In this document: positions 1-8,611 of the stretch, one piece after another
Layout: each line of letters begins with the position of its first letter
Position numbering within the stretch: the first letter of the stretch is position 1
Assembly (NCBI GenBank): GCA_005798445.1
Contig: SYJG01000329.1
Coordinates: 1 to 64,000 of the forward strand
DNA: 64,000 nucleotides
Direction of reading: 5' to 3'
Source: Planctomyces sp.
GTDB taxonomy: Bacteria > Planctomycetota > Planctomycetia > Planctomycetales > Planctomycetaceae
Notes under the pieces: generated by a model
The model's input: only the letters and a program-made list of their open reading frames with translations
Told to the model about the DNA's origin: nothing
Databases searched by the model: none
Program-made: the position numbers and the translations under genes

Positions 1-105
1 AACTTAATCTGCGCACACATCGCTGGGACTCCATTCCCAAAGGGCCTTTCCAAAACACACCCAATGAGAACGTCCCAGCGATCTTTTCCTCTACTTCTGC
101 TTTGT

Positions 106-2871
106 TCAGAACCGTTGCGTTTGAGATGAGCGAGCGCCTGGTGTCAGTGGTATTAACGCCGCAATCGATCCCGGTTGACCTGGCAGACAAGTGGGAGGAC
201 TGCGCCGCGAAGTAGGTGGCGCGGAGAGAACTGCCGTTAACATGACAGACGACAGGCCCAATATCTGTGGCGCAGCGGCCGAGTTTGAGAGAGGGGTATT
301 GCTGACTGTGGGTGTCTCGCCTTCTGGCAGTGCAGCCAAATAGTCCTGCCACGCTTGATCAGCTTGAGTTTCAAGGCCACCGAAAGTGGATTCCGCCGTT
401 TGTATGGCGGTGTCAGCCGCAGATTGCAACGTGATGTGCGCGACGGCTTCAGCACCCGTCCAGGTCGTGGTTGCCAATGCCACAGCGGATTGCTCGGCAG
501 ACCACGCGGCTGATTCGGTGGCGTTCCAGATCGTCGTGGCGGCCGTTAGCACGCTTTCAAAAATGTCAGTTGCGGTTGAAACGGCCGTGTCACGGACTCC
601 ACGAGCCGTGCTTTCGACTCCGTCATAAATTGACCAGGCGGCACTTTCCGATGTGTTCCAGGCGGCTTCAGCGACGGCCATGTCAGAGTCGTATTGAGCG
701 CGTGCCAGCGCTTCGCCGCTGGTCCAGTTGTCGAGGGCCGTGTTGAGCGCGTTTTCGTGGTCGTTGGACGCGATTGTTTCGGCGGCGTCCCAATCGGCTT
801 CGGCCTCCTCGAACGCGGTGTCGTAATCCGCGAGGGCTTGGTCAACGTCCTCTTGCCAGTCGATCAATGCGGCGGCGTGAGCGGATTGAAATTCGTTCCG
901 AGCCGAATCGACCGTCGCATCCCAGGCGTTGTCCGCTTCGGTCTTGGTCGTTTGGTAGGCGGCCGATGCGATCCCTTCGGCGGTCTGCCAGTCGTCGTCG
1001 GCGGCGGCGGCGGCGGTTTCAAACTGTGACTGAGCGTAAGCTTCTGTGGATTCGTAGTTCGCTCGTGCCGGACCCTCAATGCCTTCGTAGAGGGCCACGG
1101 CATTGGCCTCGCCAGTCTCCCAGGCGGAGACGGCGGTTGACGCGGCGCTGAGAAATGCCGCCGCCGCGCCGTCGTACACGCTGTCCCAGGCCGCGACGGC
1201 CGCGTCCGCCGCGCCGCGATAAACCCCTTCCGCGAGGACTTCCGCCGCATGCCAATTCGAATACGCGAGATCGAGCGCCGCTTCCGCGTCGTCGCGGGCG
1301 AGCGACTCGGCGTCGATGTGGTCGTCAAAGGCTGACTGCTCGATGCCAATGAAAACGTTCCACGCCGCCAACTCGGTCGCAACCCAATTCGACGTCGCCA
1401 GAGCTAGCACCGATTGGAATTTGGCAGCGGCGGTCGCGAGCGTGGACGGATTCATTGCCGCCATCGGATTTGCCGTTGCCGCCATGTAGGCTGCCCATGC
1501 CGGAGTGACCGCATTCAAAAAATCACTATTCGCCCCATCGACTTCCGACGTGTAGTCGGCATACGCCTGATCAACCAGCGATCGGTACTGGTCCGCCGCA
1601 TCCGTGACCGCCGAGTCATAGTCGGACAGAGCCGTGGTCACGTCGGTCTCGTACTGATCGTCGAACGGAGCCATCGTTGTGTCGAATGCGTCCGCCGCGT
1701 CCTCCAAGTCCGACTCGAACTGGGCGTCGGCGGGAGCCATCGTCGTATTGAAGTCGTTTTCCGCATCCATCATGGCGGCGTCAAACGCGGCGTCCACGGA
1801 CACCATCTCCAAGTCGTAGGCGGCTTGCGCGTCATCCGCCGCACTTTGATAATCCGCCGCCGCAGGAATCATGGTCGCGTCGTACGCCGCAACGGCATTG
1901 TCCATCGCGACCGTGTAGTCGGTATCCGCCGTGTCCATCGCGGAGTCGTAGGTGGACTGCGCACCGGACATGGTCCAATCGTACGTCGTATTGGCGGTGT
2001 CGACGGCAGAATCGAATGCCGTTTTGAGGCGTGTCACGTTGGCATCATACGCGGTATCCGCTGCCGTGATGGCGTCATCCAACGCCGTTTCCGCCGAATC
2101 CATCGCCGTCTCAAACGCGGAATCCGCCACGTCCATCGCGTCCTGGTAGTCCGAGTTCGCGGTGTCCATCGCCGCATCGAACGCCGCATTGACGGATGTC
2201 ATCGCCAAATCGTAGGCGGCAGTCGCCGCGTTGGCCGCGTCACTGAGCACGCCGTTCGCCGTCTCCACTTCCGCCTGATAATCCCCGTAGGCATCCGAGA
2301 CCGTTGAGTCGTAATCGTTGTTCGCATCCTCGACAGTCGAGTTGAAAAACGCCCAGGCGGGATCAACGAGGCTGGAGAAGACTGCGTTCGCACCCTCCAC
2401 GGCCGACAGATAGTCCGCAGAAGCGTCTGCAATCGCCGACTCGAAGTCGCTGTTAACGCCGACCATCGTCGATTGATATTCGGAGATCGCCGCGTCAATT
2501 TCCGATTGTGCGTCCGCTGCTGCAGCATCGGCCAAGGCTTGCAGATTCGCGATTGCCGCCAAGTAATCATCCGCCGCGCTCAGCAAGGCGCGAGGCTCCA
2601 GCGATTCCACCGCACTCACAAATGAGTCACACCGACGGCGATGAGAGCGACGCCGTAGGGGGGCGGGCCTGACAAAGAAGACAGGCAAGCCAGGGATCGT
2701 TTCGCGAACGACGAGAGCCAAGGCGAAAACAGCATGACGACTCCTTCCAAGTGATGAGTGGTGCCATCGCAAAAAGCTCAGGCGGACATCGAATGGTCTC
2801 GCAAGAATTGAGAGCGAAGAAATGCTCTCACAGGGACGTGTTCGGAAACACAATGCCGTCCGGAACTGCAT
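106..2871 (-). CDS. Exported/surface protein made of tandem 11-residue (hendecad) repeats; planctomycete LEPR-type N-terminus. True start uncertain, probably near 2735 with a frameshift
   Basis: Long ORF; '[12 protein letters not shown]' near N-terminus; aromatic residue every 11 aa across most of the protein (e.g. [44 protein letters not shown]). Confidence 0.8.
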   Translation of the reverse strand: MQFRTALCFRTRPCESISSLSILARPFDVRLSFLRWHHSSLGRSRHAVFALALVVRETIPGLPVFFVRPAPLRRRSHRRRCDSFVSAVESLEPRALLSAADDYLAAIANLQALADAAAADAQSEIDAAISEYQSTMVGVNSDFESAIADASADYLSAVEGANAVFSSLVDPAWAFFNSTVEDANNDYDSTVSDAYGDYQAEVETANGVLSDAANAATAAYDLAMTSVNAAFDAAMDTANSDYQDAMDVADSAFETAMDSAETALDDAITAADTAYDANVTRLKTAFDSAVDTANTTYDWTMSGAQSTYDSAMDTADTDYTVAMDNAVAAYDATMIPAAADYQSAADDAQAAYDLEMVSVDAAFDAAMMDAENDFNTTMAPADAQFESDLEDAADAFDTTMAPFDDQYETDVTTALSDYDSAVTDAADQYRSLVDQAYADYTSEVDGANSDFLNAVTPAWAAYMAATANPMAAMNPSTLATAAAKFQSVLALATSNWVATELAAWNVFIGIEQSAFDDHIDAESLARDDAEAALDLAYSNWHAAEVLAEGVYRGAADAAVAAWDSVYDGAAAAFLSAASTAVSAWETGEANAVALYEGIEGPARANYESTEAYAQSQFETAAAAADDDWQTAEGIASAAYQTTKTEADNAWDATVDSARNEFQSAHAAALIDWQEDVDQALADYDTAFEEAEADWDAAETIASNDHENALNTALDNWTSGEALARAQYDSDMAVAEAAWNTSESAAWSIYDGVESTARGVRDTAVSTATDIFESVLTAATTIWNATESAAWSAEQSAVALATTTWTGAEAVAHITLQSAADTAIQTAESTFGGLETQADQAWQDYLAALPEGETPTVSNTPLSNSAAAPQILGLSSVMLTAVLSAPPTSRRSPPTCLPGQPGSIAALIPLTPGARSSQTQRF
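352..2511 (-). repeat. Protein-level tandem repeat, period 11 aa (33 bp), roughly 60 units, diverged
   Basis: Manual phasing of the translation; one visible one-residue phase break near '[12 protein letters not shown]'. Confidence 0.85.
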
Positions 2872-3050
2872 TCGTCAATGATCTGTACCTGTCAGAATGT
2901 CACAAATCGAAAACTCGAATGGAGGCCCTCGAAACCTTCTCGGACGATTGGGTGCCGCACTCAAGTGCTCCAACGTGTGTGGGCTTCACGGAATTGGCGC
3001 TGGGGCGTGAGCGACGACACGGCTGGTTAATTCATCGTGTTAGGCAAACT

Positions 3051-3142
3051 GTAGCCCGACCCCTTGTGGGTCGGGTGATTCCAGATTCGGCGGTCGTTTT
3101 GGGGAAACATCGAATCCTCCGCCCCACAAGGGGTCGGGCTAC
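3051..3142. repeat. Inverted pair of GTAG-headed hairpins (REP/REPIN-like): GTAGCCCGACCCCTTGTGGGTCGGG ... CCCCACAAGGGGTCGGGCTAC
   Basis: Direct reading; each arm is itself a hairpin preceded by GTAG on its own strand. Confidence 0.8.
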
Positions 3143-3412
3143 AGACACCGCAACTTCAGGAATTAGCCAGCCGCGTGAGCGACGATGGCTTGGTGGTGGT
3201 GGCGTGAATCCCGGCATCCGTTTCGGTGAGACCGACGACGACGACGTCAAAGTCAAAACCCACCTGCACGACCTGCACGCCACGATGCTGCACCGGCTGG
3301 GCTTCGACCACACCAAGCTGACCTACCGCTACGCTGGCCGCGATGTCCGTTTGGCCGACGCGCATCGCAAAGTCATCAGCGGACTTCTGGCTTGATGCCC
3401 GTTGCGGTATCA

Positions 3413-3472
3413 GGACGACGCGCGAGTGGTGAGCATTGCAACCGATTGGCCACTCGCTTGCGTGTCGTGCTA
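3413..3472. repeat. Diverged copy of the TTAGCACGACGCGCAAGCGAGTGG inverted repeat
   Basis: ACGACGCGCGAGTGG ... CCACTCGCTTGCGTGTCGTGCTAA; similar to 16609-16664 and 27213-27276. Confidence 0.7.
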
Positions 3473-3487
3473 ATTTTCAAAGCACCA

Positions 3488-4813
3488 CTACACGACTTCG
3501 TAGCCTTTGCGCTGCTCGCGGCCTTGCCAGGCGTTGGCTTCGTCGTCACCGACCATTTGCTCGGTTTCGGGGTTCCACTTCAGAGTGCGGCCGAGCCGCA
3601 TGGCGATGTTCGACAAGTGGCACGTCGTCAAGTTGCGGTGATGGCTGAAGACGTCACTTTGGGTTTCGCCCCGATCCTTCACACAGGCAATGAAGTTGGC
3701 CATGTGGTTGTCGCGGTTCTTGCCCTTTCGCAGAGCCTTGAAGACGTCTTCGGAGAGCGGGTTCTTTTCGAGATCCTCGACCGGAGCCCCCGTCAGTTTG
3801 CCGCGATTGACGAAGAAGCGACCGGTTTCGCCCTCGAACATCACTCCGTTGTCGAAGCCGAGGTCGTTGCAGTTGTCGCGAATGAACATCTCGACGCCAT
3901 TGGCGAAGGTCGCTTTGACTTTGAACGCCGTCGCGGTGTTGTAAGTGTCGTCGATCGTCGGATGGCCCTTCTCGAACGGGACCGGGTGCGTGCATTCGAG
4001 CACCTCGACACTGACCGGTCCGGAACCTTCCATGCCGATACCCCACTGGCCGATGTCAACGTGGTGAGCACCCCAGTCGGTCATCTTGCCGCCGGAGTAT
4101 TCGTACCACCAACGGAAATTGTTGTGACAACGCTGCTCGATGTAGTCCACCAGCGGAGCCTGGCCGAGCCACACGTCCCAATTGAGATGGGCGGGCGGTT
4201 GCGTCTTTTTGAATGTCCCACCTTTGTCGCCGCCGCCGATGGCGATGTGAACCTTTTGGATTTTTCCGATTCGTCCCTCGCGAGCGATCGCCACCGCCTT
4301 TTGGAAGCGATCGTCGCTGCGTTGCTGTGTCCCGACCTGCATGACTCGCTTGGTCTCTTTGACGACTTTGCAGAGCAGCTTCCCTTCGTTGATCGTCAGC
4401 GTCAGCGGCTTCTGGCAGTAGATGTCTTTGCCAGCTCGCAGCGCGGCCAGAGCAATCCGCGTGTGCCAATGGTCCGGCGTGCTGATCGTGACGCAGTCGA
4501 TGTCCTTCCGATCGAGTAGTTTGCGGTAGTCACCGAAGACCTCCGCCTTGCCGCCGAGCATTTTGTCGTTGAGGTTGCCGGAACGATTTGTGTCCACGTC
4601 GCACAGGGCGACGATGTCACCGTAATTCTTGATCGCACCCGCATCGCCGGTCCCCATGCCGCCGTTGCCGATACAGCCGACCTTCGGCCGTTCGTTCGGC
4701 GACTTGGCCTCCTGAGCGATCGTGCTCGAAGAGCCGTTCCACACCGGCATCAAACTGCTGGCGGCGGCCAAGGTGGAAAGTTGTAGAAAGTCTCGGCGAG
4801 TCGTCTGCGTCAT
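3488..4813 (-). CDS. Gfo/Idh/MocA family oxidoreductase with Tat signal
   Basis: MTQTTRRDFLQLSTLAAASSLMPVW Tat-like leader; VGCIGNGGMG nucleotide-binding motif; YCQKPLTLTI motif. Confidence 0.92.
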   Translation of the reverse strand: MTQTTRRDFLQLSTLAAASSLMPVWNGSSSTIAQEAKSPNERPKVGCIGNGGMGTGDAGAIKNYGDIVALCDVDTNRSGNLNDKMLGGKAEVFGDYRKLLDRKDIDCVTISTPDHWHTRIALAALRAGKDIYCQKPLTLTINEGKLLCKVVKETKRVMQVGTQQRSDDRFQKAVAIAREGRIGKIQKVHIAIGGGDKGGTFKKTQPPAHLNWDVWLGQAPLVDYIEQRCHNNFRWWYEYSGGKMTDWGAHHVDIGQWGIGMEGSGPVSVEVLECTHPVPFEKGHPTIDDTYNTATAFKVKATFANGVEMFIRDNCNDLGFDNGVMFEGETGRFFVNRGKLTGAPVEDLEKNPLSEDVFKALRKGKNRDNHMANFIACVKDRGETQSDVFSHHRNLTTCHLSNIAMRLGRTLKWNPETEQMVGDDEANAWQGREQRKGYEVV

Positions 4814-5775
4814 GATTCGTCCTTTGCAGAGTTCCGTTGGTGAAACATTTTGAGCAGCGAAAGATACCGTCGGTCCCGATCCGAGCGAACTTGGTCAGCG
4901 ACTGCCGGCGGATAATCGTAGAAGCCGCGTCCCGTTTTGAACCCGTGATTTCCGCCATCGACGATCCGTTGCACGGTTGCCGGGACCGTCGTGCAAGCGG
5001 CGATCTCCGGCGTGAGGTTGCGATACACGGCCGTCTGGACATCGAGTCCACCGAAGTCGTGAATCCGCAGCGGGCCGAGCGCCGCGAGCCGAAAGCCCAT
5101 GCTCCCCTGAATCGCCGCGTCGATGTCCTCGACGGACGCGACACCACGATCGAGCAAGTCCCACACTTCGCGCATCACAGCGATCTGCACGCGGTTGACG
5201 AGGAATCCTGGCAGCTCTTGATTGATGCGAATCGCCAGTTTGCCGGAGCGGCGCAGCAGTTCGAGCGTCGCCTGAATCGTCGCTTCGTTTGTGAGCGGAC
5301 TGCCAACCACTTCGACCGTCGGCACGATGTGTGGCGGATTGAACCAATGCGTGACGACCGCACGCTCCGGACGCTTCAGCCGAACGCCGGATTGTGAAAT
5401 CGGGAACGTCGAGGAGTTGCTCGCCAGGATCGTGTCGTCAGCGACGAGCGGTTCGAGTCGCTCAAACAGCTCCTGTTTGGCGGTCAAATCTTCGCGCATC
5501 GCTTCCGTCACGAACTGCGCGTCATGCACGGCTTCGGCCTGAGTTCCACAGATTCGAATCCGACGGAGAGTCGAGTCGATCTGATCGGCGGCAAACAATT
5601 CCGCCGAGACGAAGTCCCGCAGGTTCTGTCGGATCCGATCGTGCAGCGAATCGCCTGCGGCTCGGACTTCGTCAAATCCGGTGACGTCACAGCCCGCCAT
5701 CGCGAACGTTTGCGCGATCCCGTGTCCCATTGTGCCTAGACCGATGACTGAAACTCGTCGAATCACGGGCGTCAC
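4810..5775 (-). CDS. 3-hydroxyacyl-CoA dehydrogenase
   Basis: VSVIGLGTMGHGIAQTFAMAGCDV Rossmann motif; THWFNPPHIVPTVEVV; GFLVNRVQ; 4-bp overlap with the downstream gene. Confidence 0.92.
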   Translation of the reverse strand: MTPVIRRVSVIGLGTMGHGIAQTFAMAGCDVTGFDEVRAAGDSLHDRIRQNLRDFVSAELFAADQIDSTLRRIRICGTQAEAVHDAQFVTEAMREDLTAKQELFERLEPLVADDTILASNSSTFPISQSGVRLKRPERAVVTHWFNPPHIVPTVEVVGSPLTNEATIQATLELLRRSGKLAIRINQELPGFLVNRVQIAVMREVWDLLDRGVASVEDIDAAIQGSMGFRLAALGPLRIHDFGGLDVQTAVYRNLTPEIAACTTVPATVQRIVDGGNHGFKTGRGFYDYPPAVADQVRSDRDRRYLSLLKMFHQRNSAKDES

Positions 5776-6170
5776 GCTTTCTTGGAATATCGAGAACCCT
5801 CGGCAATTGCCTGAAGAGTTTCCTCGGCGGGGATCAATTGGTCTTGGCGCTCGCGTGGTTCGAGCAACTCACAAAGCTGATACCACACTTCTCCGTCTTC
5901 ACATTCCGGACCAAGATTCAGGAGGTCGAGCACACCAACGAACTCGAAAAAGACTTGTCCGCCACGGCTGTTGGCGTAGTGATGTTCCGACTTGCGTCCT
6001 CGTCGTTTCGCCTTCTTCAGCGCATCACGGCCACTGAGTGCCTCCAGGACGAGCAGACGCCGCTCGCACAGCCGTCGTCGATTTGCGACCCCATCCGTGA
6101 CGACTCGGAACTGAAACAGCAACATCGCGGCGAATCGGGAGTCGCCGCATTTCAGCTTTGAGTTGCTCAA
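5772..6170 (-). CDS. DUF4288-like hypothetical protein
   Basis: 132 aa ORF with 4-bp overlap to the dehydrogenase gene; CERRLLVLEA...A.KKAKRRG...Y.N..GGQVFFEFVGVLDLL pattern. Confidence 0.6.
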   Translation of the reverse strand: MSNSKLKCGDSRFAAMLLFQFRVVTDGVANRRRLCERRLLVLEALSGRDALKKAKRRGRKSEHHYANSRGGQVFFEFVGVLDLLNLGPECEDGEVWYQLCELLEPRERQDQLIPAEETLQAIAEGSRYSKKA

Positions 6171-6202
6171 AATCGAACTCTCGCAGATAGCCGAACGGTG
6201 GA

Positions 6203-7375
6203 CTACAACATTCCCGCGCCTTTGACGTCGATGCCTTTCAGGGCCATCTTCAACTCTTCGATGTTGGGTGAAATCTCGAAGGCGTCGGAACGACTGATCA
6301 ATTCTTTGTCGATGAAGTGCTTCAATGAGTCGTTAAACAACTGCATGCCGTCTTCTTTGCCAATTCGGATGGCGGCTGACAATTTGCTGTCTTGCTCCTC
6401 TAAGACCAGCTTACGGACGACGGCGTTGAAGAGCATCAGTTCGATGATCGGCACGCGGCTCGGCTTATCGACGATGGTCTTGATGAGCTTCTGAGCGACG
6501 ATGGCTTTCATGTTGAATGCCATCGCGCCGCGCAAGGCTTTGTGCATGTCTTGCGGAAAGAGGTCCAGAATACGACCGATACACGAGGGAGCGTTCGAGG
6601 CGTGGATCGTGCCGTAGACCAAGTGGCCGGTTTCGGCGGCGTGGATCGCGGTCCCGAACGATTCCTGATCGCGCATTTCGCCCACCAGCATGATGTCGGG
6701 ATCTTGTCGCACGGCATGTTTCATGGCGATGTGGAAGTCCTTCACGTCCATGCCGACCTCGCGCTGGTTGATGAGCGCTTTGTCTGACGTGTAGACGAAT
6801 TCGATGGGGTCTTCGATCGTCAAGATGTGGACGTTCTTGCGATGATTGATCAGGTCCAACATCGAAGCAATCGTCGTGGACTTGCCGGAACCGGTGACTC
6901 CGGCGAGTAGCACCATGCCTTGGTCATAGTTGGTCAACGCTTCCATGATCGGCGGTAGGAACAGGCCCTCGAAGTTGGGAATCGTGCGTTCGATTTTGCG
7001 GCAGACCATGCCGGGAATGCCCATCTGCACGAACAGATTCACGCGGAACCGCCATTTTTCGCCGTCCACTTCCACCACATGCGAGAAGTCAGAGCCCCCC
7101 TCGTTCCAGAAGATGGTGGTCAACCGCTCGTCCATCATCGGCATCAGCAGCGCTTCCATCTTCTCTTTGGTGATCACCTCCATATCCAACGGCACTAGCG
7201 ATCCCTTGATGCGGAAGATCGGCGGCCGGCCGACCTGCATGTGTAAGTCCGAGCCTTTGTGCTTGACCATCGCTCGGAAGATCTTGTCGACCTCCAGGTT
7301 CTTCGTGGCTCCGAATGTGCGTTTGACGTTGGGCTGAGCCTGTGGAGCAGCGGCAGGAGCGGCATGACCGGACAT
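6203..7375 (-). CDS. pilT: Type IV pilus twitching motility ATPase PilT
   Basis: GVTGSGKSTTIASMLD Walker A, ILTIEDPIEFV, RQDPDIMLVGEMRD, AAETGHLVYGTIHA; start taken at MSGHAAPAA. Confidence 0.92.
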   Translation of the reverse strand: MSGHAAPAAAPQAQPNVKRTFGATKNLEVDKIFRAMVKHKGSDLHMQVGRPPIFRIKGSLVPLDMEVITKEKMEALLMPMMDERLTTIFWNEGGSDFSHVVEVDGEKWRFRVNLFVQMGIPGMVCRKIERTIPNFEGLFLPPIMEALTNYDQGMVLLAGVTGSGKSTTIASMLDLINHRKNVHILTIEDPIEFVYTSDKALINQREVGMDVKDFHIAMKHAVRQDPDIMLVGEMRDQESFGTAIHAAETGHLVYGTIHASNAPSCIGRILDLFPQDMHKALRGAMAFNMKAIVAQKLIKTIVDKPSRVPIIELMLFNAVVRKLVLEEQDSKLSAAIRIGKEDGMQLFNDSLKHFIDKELISRSDAFEISPNIEELKMALKGIDVKGAGML

Positions 7376-7567
7376 GAAATATCCCTCACGAGTTGACGAA
7401 GTCACGAGAACCGAGAGCCGCCCGATTTGCGGCACAAAAGGTTTGCAGACTGTAATCAACCGTTTCCACCGCTGACAAACAAGAATCGGTGCCGCGTTCG
7501 ACGTTCGGCCGAGACTTTGTTAGAAGGTCCGTCCCGTTTGTGACGCGATTTTCATCAAGGAGAAATC

Positions 7568-8512
7568 ATGCAGCAGCGACATCGACGTTCCGGGCTGACG
7601 CTTCTTTCGGCCTGCGTTTTGATCGGCCTTTCCGGCTGGGCCTCCGGTTGGTTCAAGGTGACCGAGACCGTGGTTTCCGAGATCGCTCCGGGAGTCTTCT
7701 TCCGCAAGATGGAGACCGAACCGAAGTTCCTGGGCAGCAATCAGGGATGGGTGATCTTCAAAGACTTCGTGTTGGTCATCGAAGCCAGTTTCCCGACCCA
7801 GGCCGAAGCGGTCATCAAGGAAATCCGCAAGACGACCGACAAGCCCATTCGCTACGTCTTCGACACGCACTACCACGGCGATCACGCCGATGGAAATCCA
7901 ATCTTCGTCAACATCGGAGCTTCCCCGGTCGCCTCCGAAAACAGCAAGATCCTGTTCGAGACCAAAGGCCGAGCCGGCTTCGAGAAGTCACAAAAGGACA
8001 ATCCCAATGAGTTCGGCCACGGCGGACTGACTTACGCTCCCGCTTCGTTGTACTTCCCGACGAAGCTCGTGATCGATGACGGCACACAGCGCGTCGAGTT
8101 GCTGCATCTCGGCCATGCCCACACGGCCGGTGACGCCGTCGCCTGGCTGCCAAAGCAAGGCATCGTTTTCACCGGCGACGCCTGCGTGAACGGAGCCTTC
8201 AACTACGCTGGCGACTCGAACACAGAAAGCTGGATCGGTGTCCTCACGAAGCTGCAAGAACTCCCGATCAAAGTCGTCTGCCCCGGCCACGGTGAAAAGA
8301 CAGGCAAAGAATTGCTGGCGACTCAGAAGCGCTGGTTCGTCGAACTGCGTGAGGCGGTTCAGATGGCAATCGACAAAGGCAAATCGCTCGATGACATCAA
8401 GAAGGAACTCGAAGTCCCGTTCTACAAAGACTGGGCCGGCGTGGACGCGAAGACCCGCGTCGAGAACATCGAGCACGTCTACGGCGAACTGACGAAGCGC
8501 AAAGCGGGGTAA
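7568..8512 (+). CDS. MBL-fold metallo-hydrolase with N-terminal signal peptide
   Basis: THYHGDHADGN metal-binding motif; hydrophobic N-terminus; CPGHG motif. Confidence 0.88.
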   Translation: MQQRHRRSGLTLLSACVLIGLSGWASGWFKVTETVVSEIAPGVFFRKMETEPKFLGSNQGWVIFKDFVLVIEASFPTQAEAVIKEIRKTTDKPIRYVFDTHYHGDHADGNPIFVNIGASPVASENSKILFETKGRAGFEKSQKDNPNEFGHGGLTYAPASLYFPTKLVIDDGTQRVELLHLGHAHTAGDAVAWLPKQGIVFTGDACVNGAFNYAGDSNTESWIGVLTKLQELPIKVVCPGHGEKTGKELLATQKRWFVELREAVQMAIDKGKSLDDIKKELEVPFYKDWAGVDAKTRVENIEHVYGELTKRKAG

Positions 8513-8520
8513 GGCAGGCA

Positions 8521-8611
8521 GGCGGAAAATGGAGGGCGAAAAATGAAGACGAAGATTCGGATCGTGATGCTGAACTTGCCGTGTTCCATTTTTCGCCCTC
8601 CATTTTTCGCC
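8521..8611. repeat. Inverted repeat, ~25 bp arms: GGCGGAAAATGGAGGGCGAAAAATG ... CATTTTTCGCCCTCCATTTTTCGCC
   Basis: Direct reading; left arm contains the start codon of the next CDS. Confidence 0.8.

Noticed and set aside
1414-2307. Plus-strand 297 aa ORF and other long plus-strand ORFs across 386-2307
   Set aside because: Antisense shadow of the repetitive hendecad gene; Arg/His/Val-rich translation with no recognisable motifs.
352-2511. 33-bp periodicity considered as a CRISPR array or DNA satellite
   Set aside because: Units are diverged at DNA level, no constant repeats with unique spacers; periodicity is carried by an open reading frame at protein level.
2658-2663. Programmed -1 frameshift at the C6 run as the preferred explanation
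   Set aside because: No canonical X XXY YYZ heptamer in the right phase; a sequencing or phase-variable indel is simpler, so kept only as an alternative.
2751-3395. Plus-strand 214 aa ORF
   Set aside because: Mostly translation of a palindromic repeat region; no motif or SD support.
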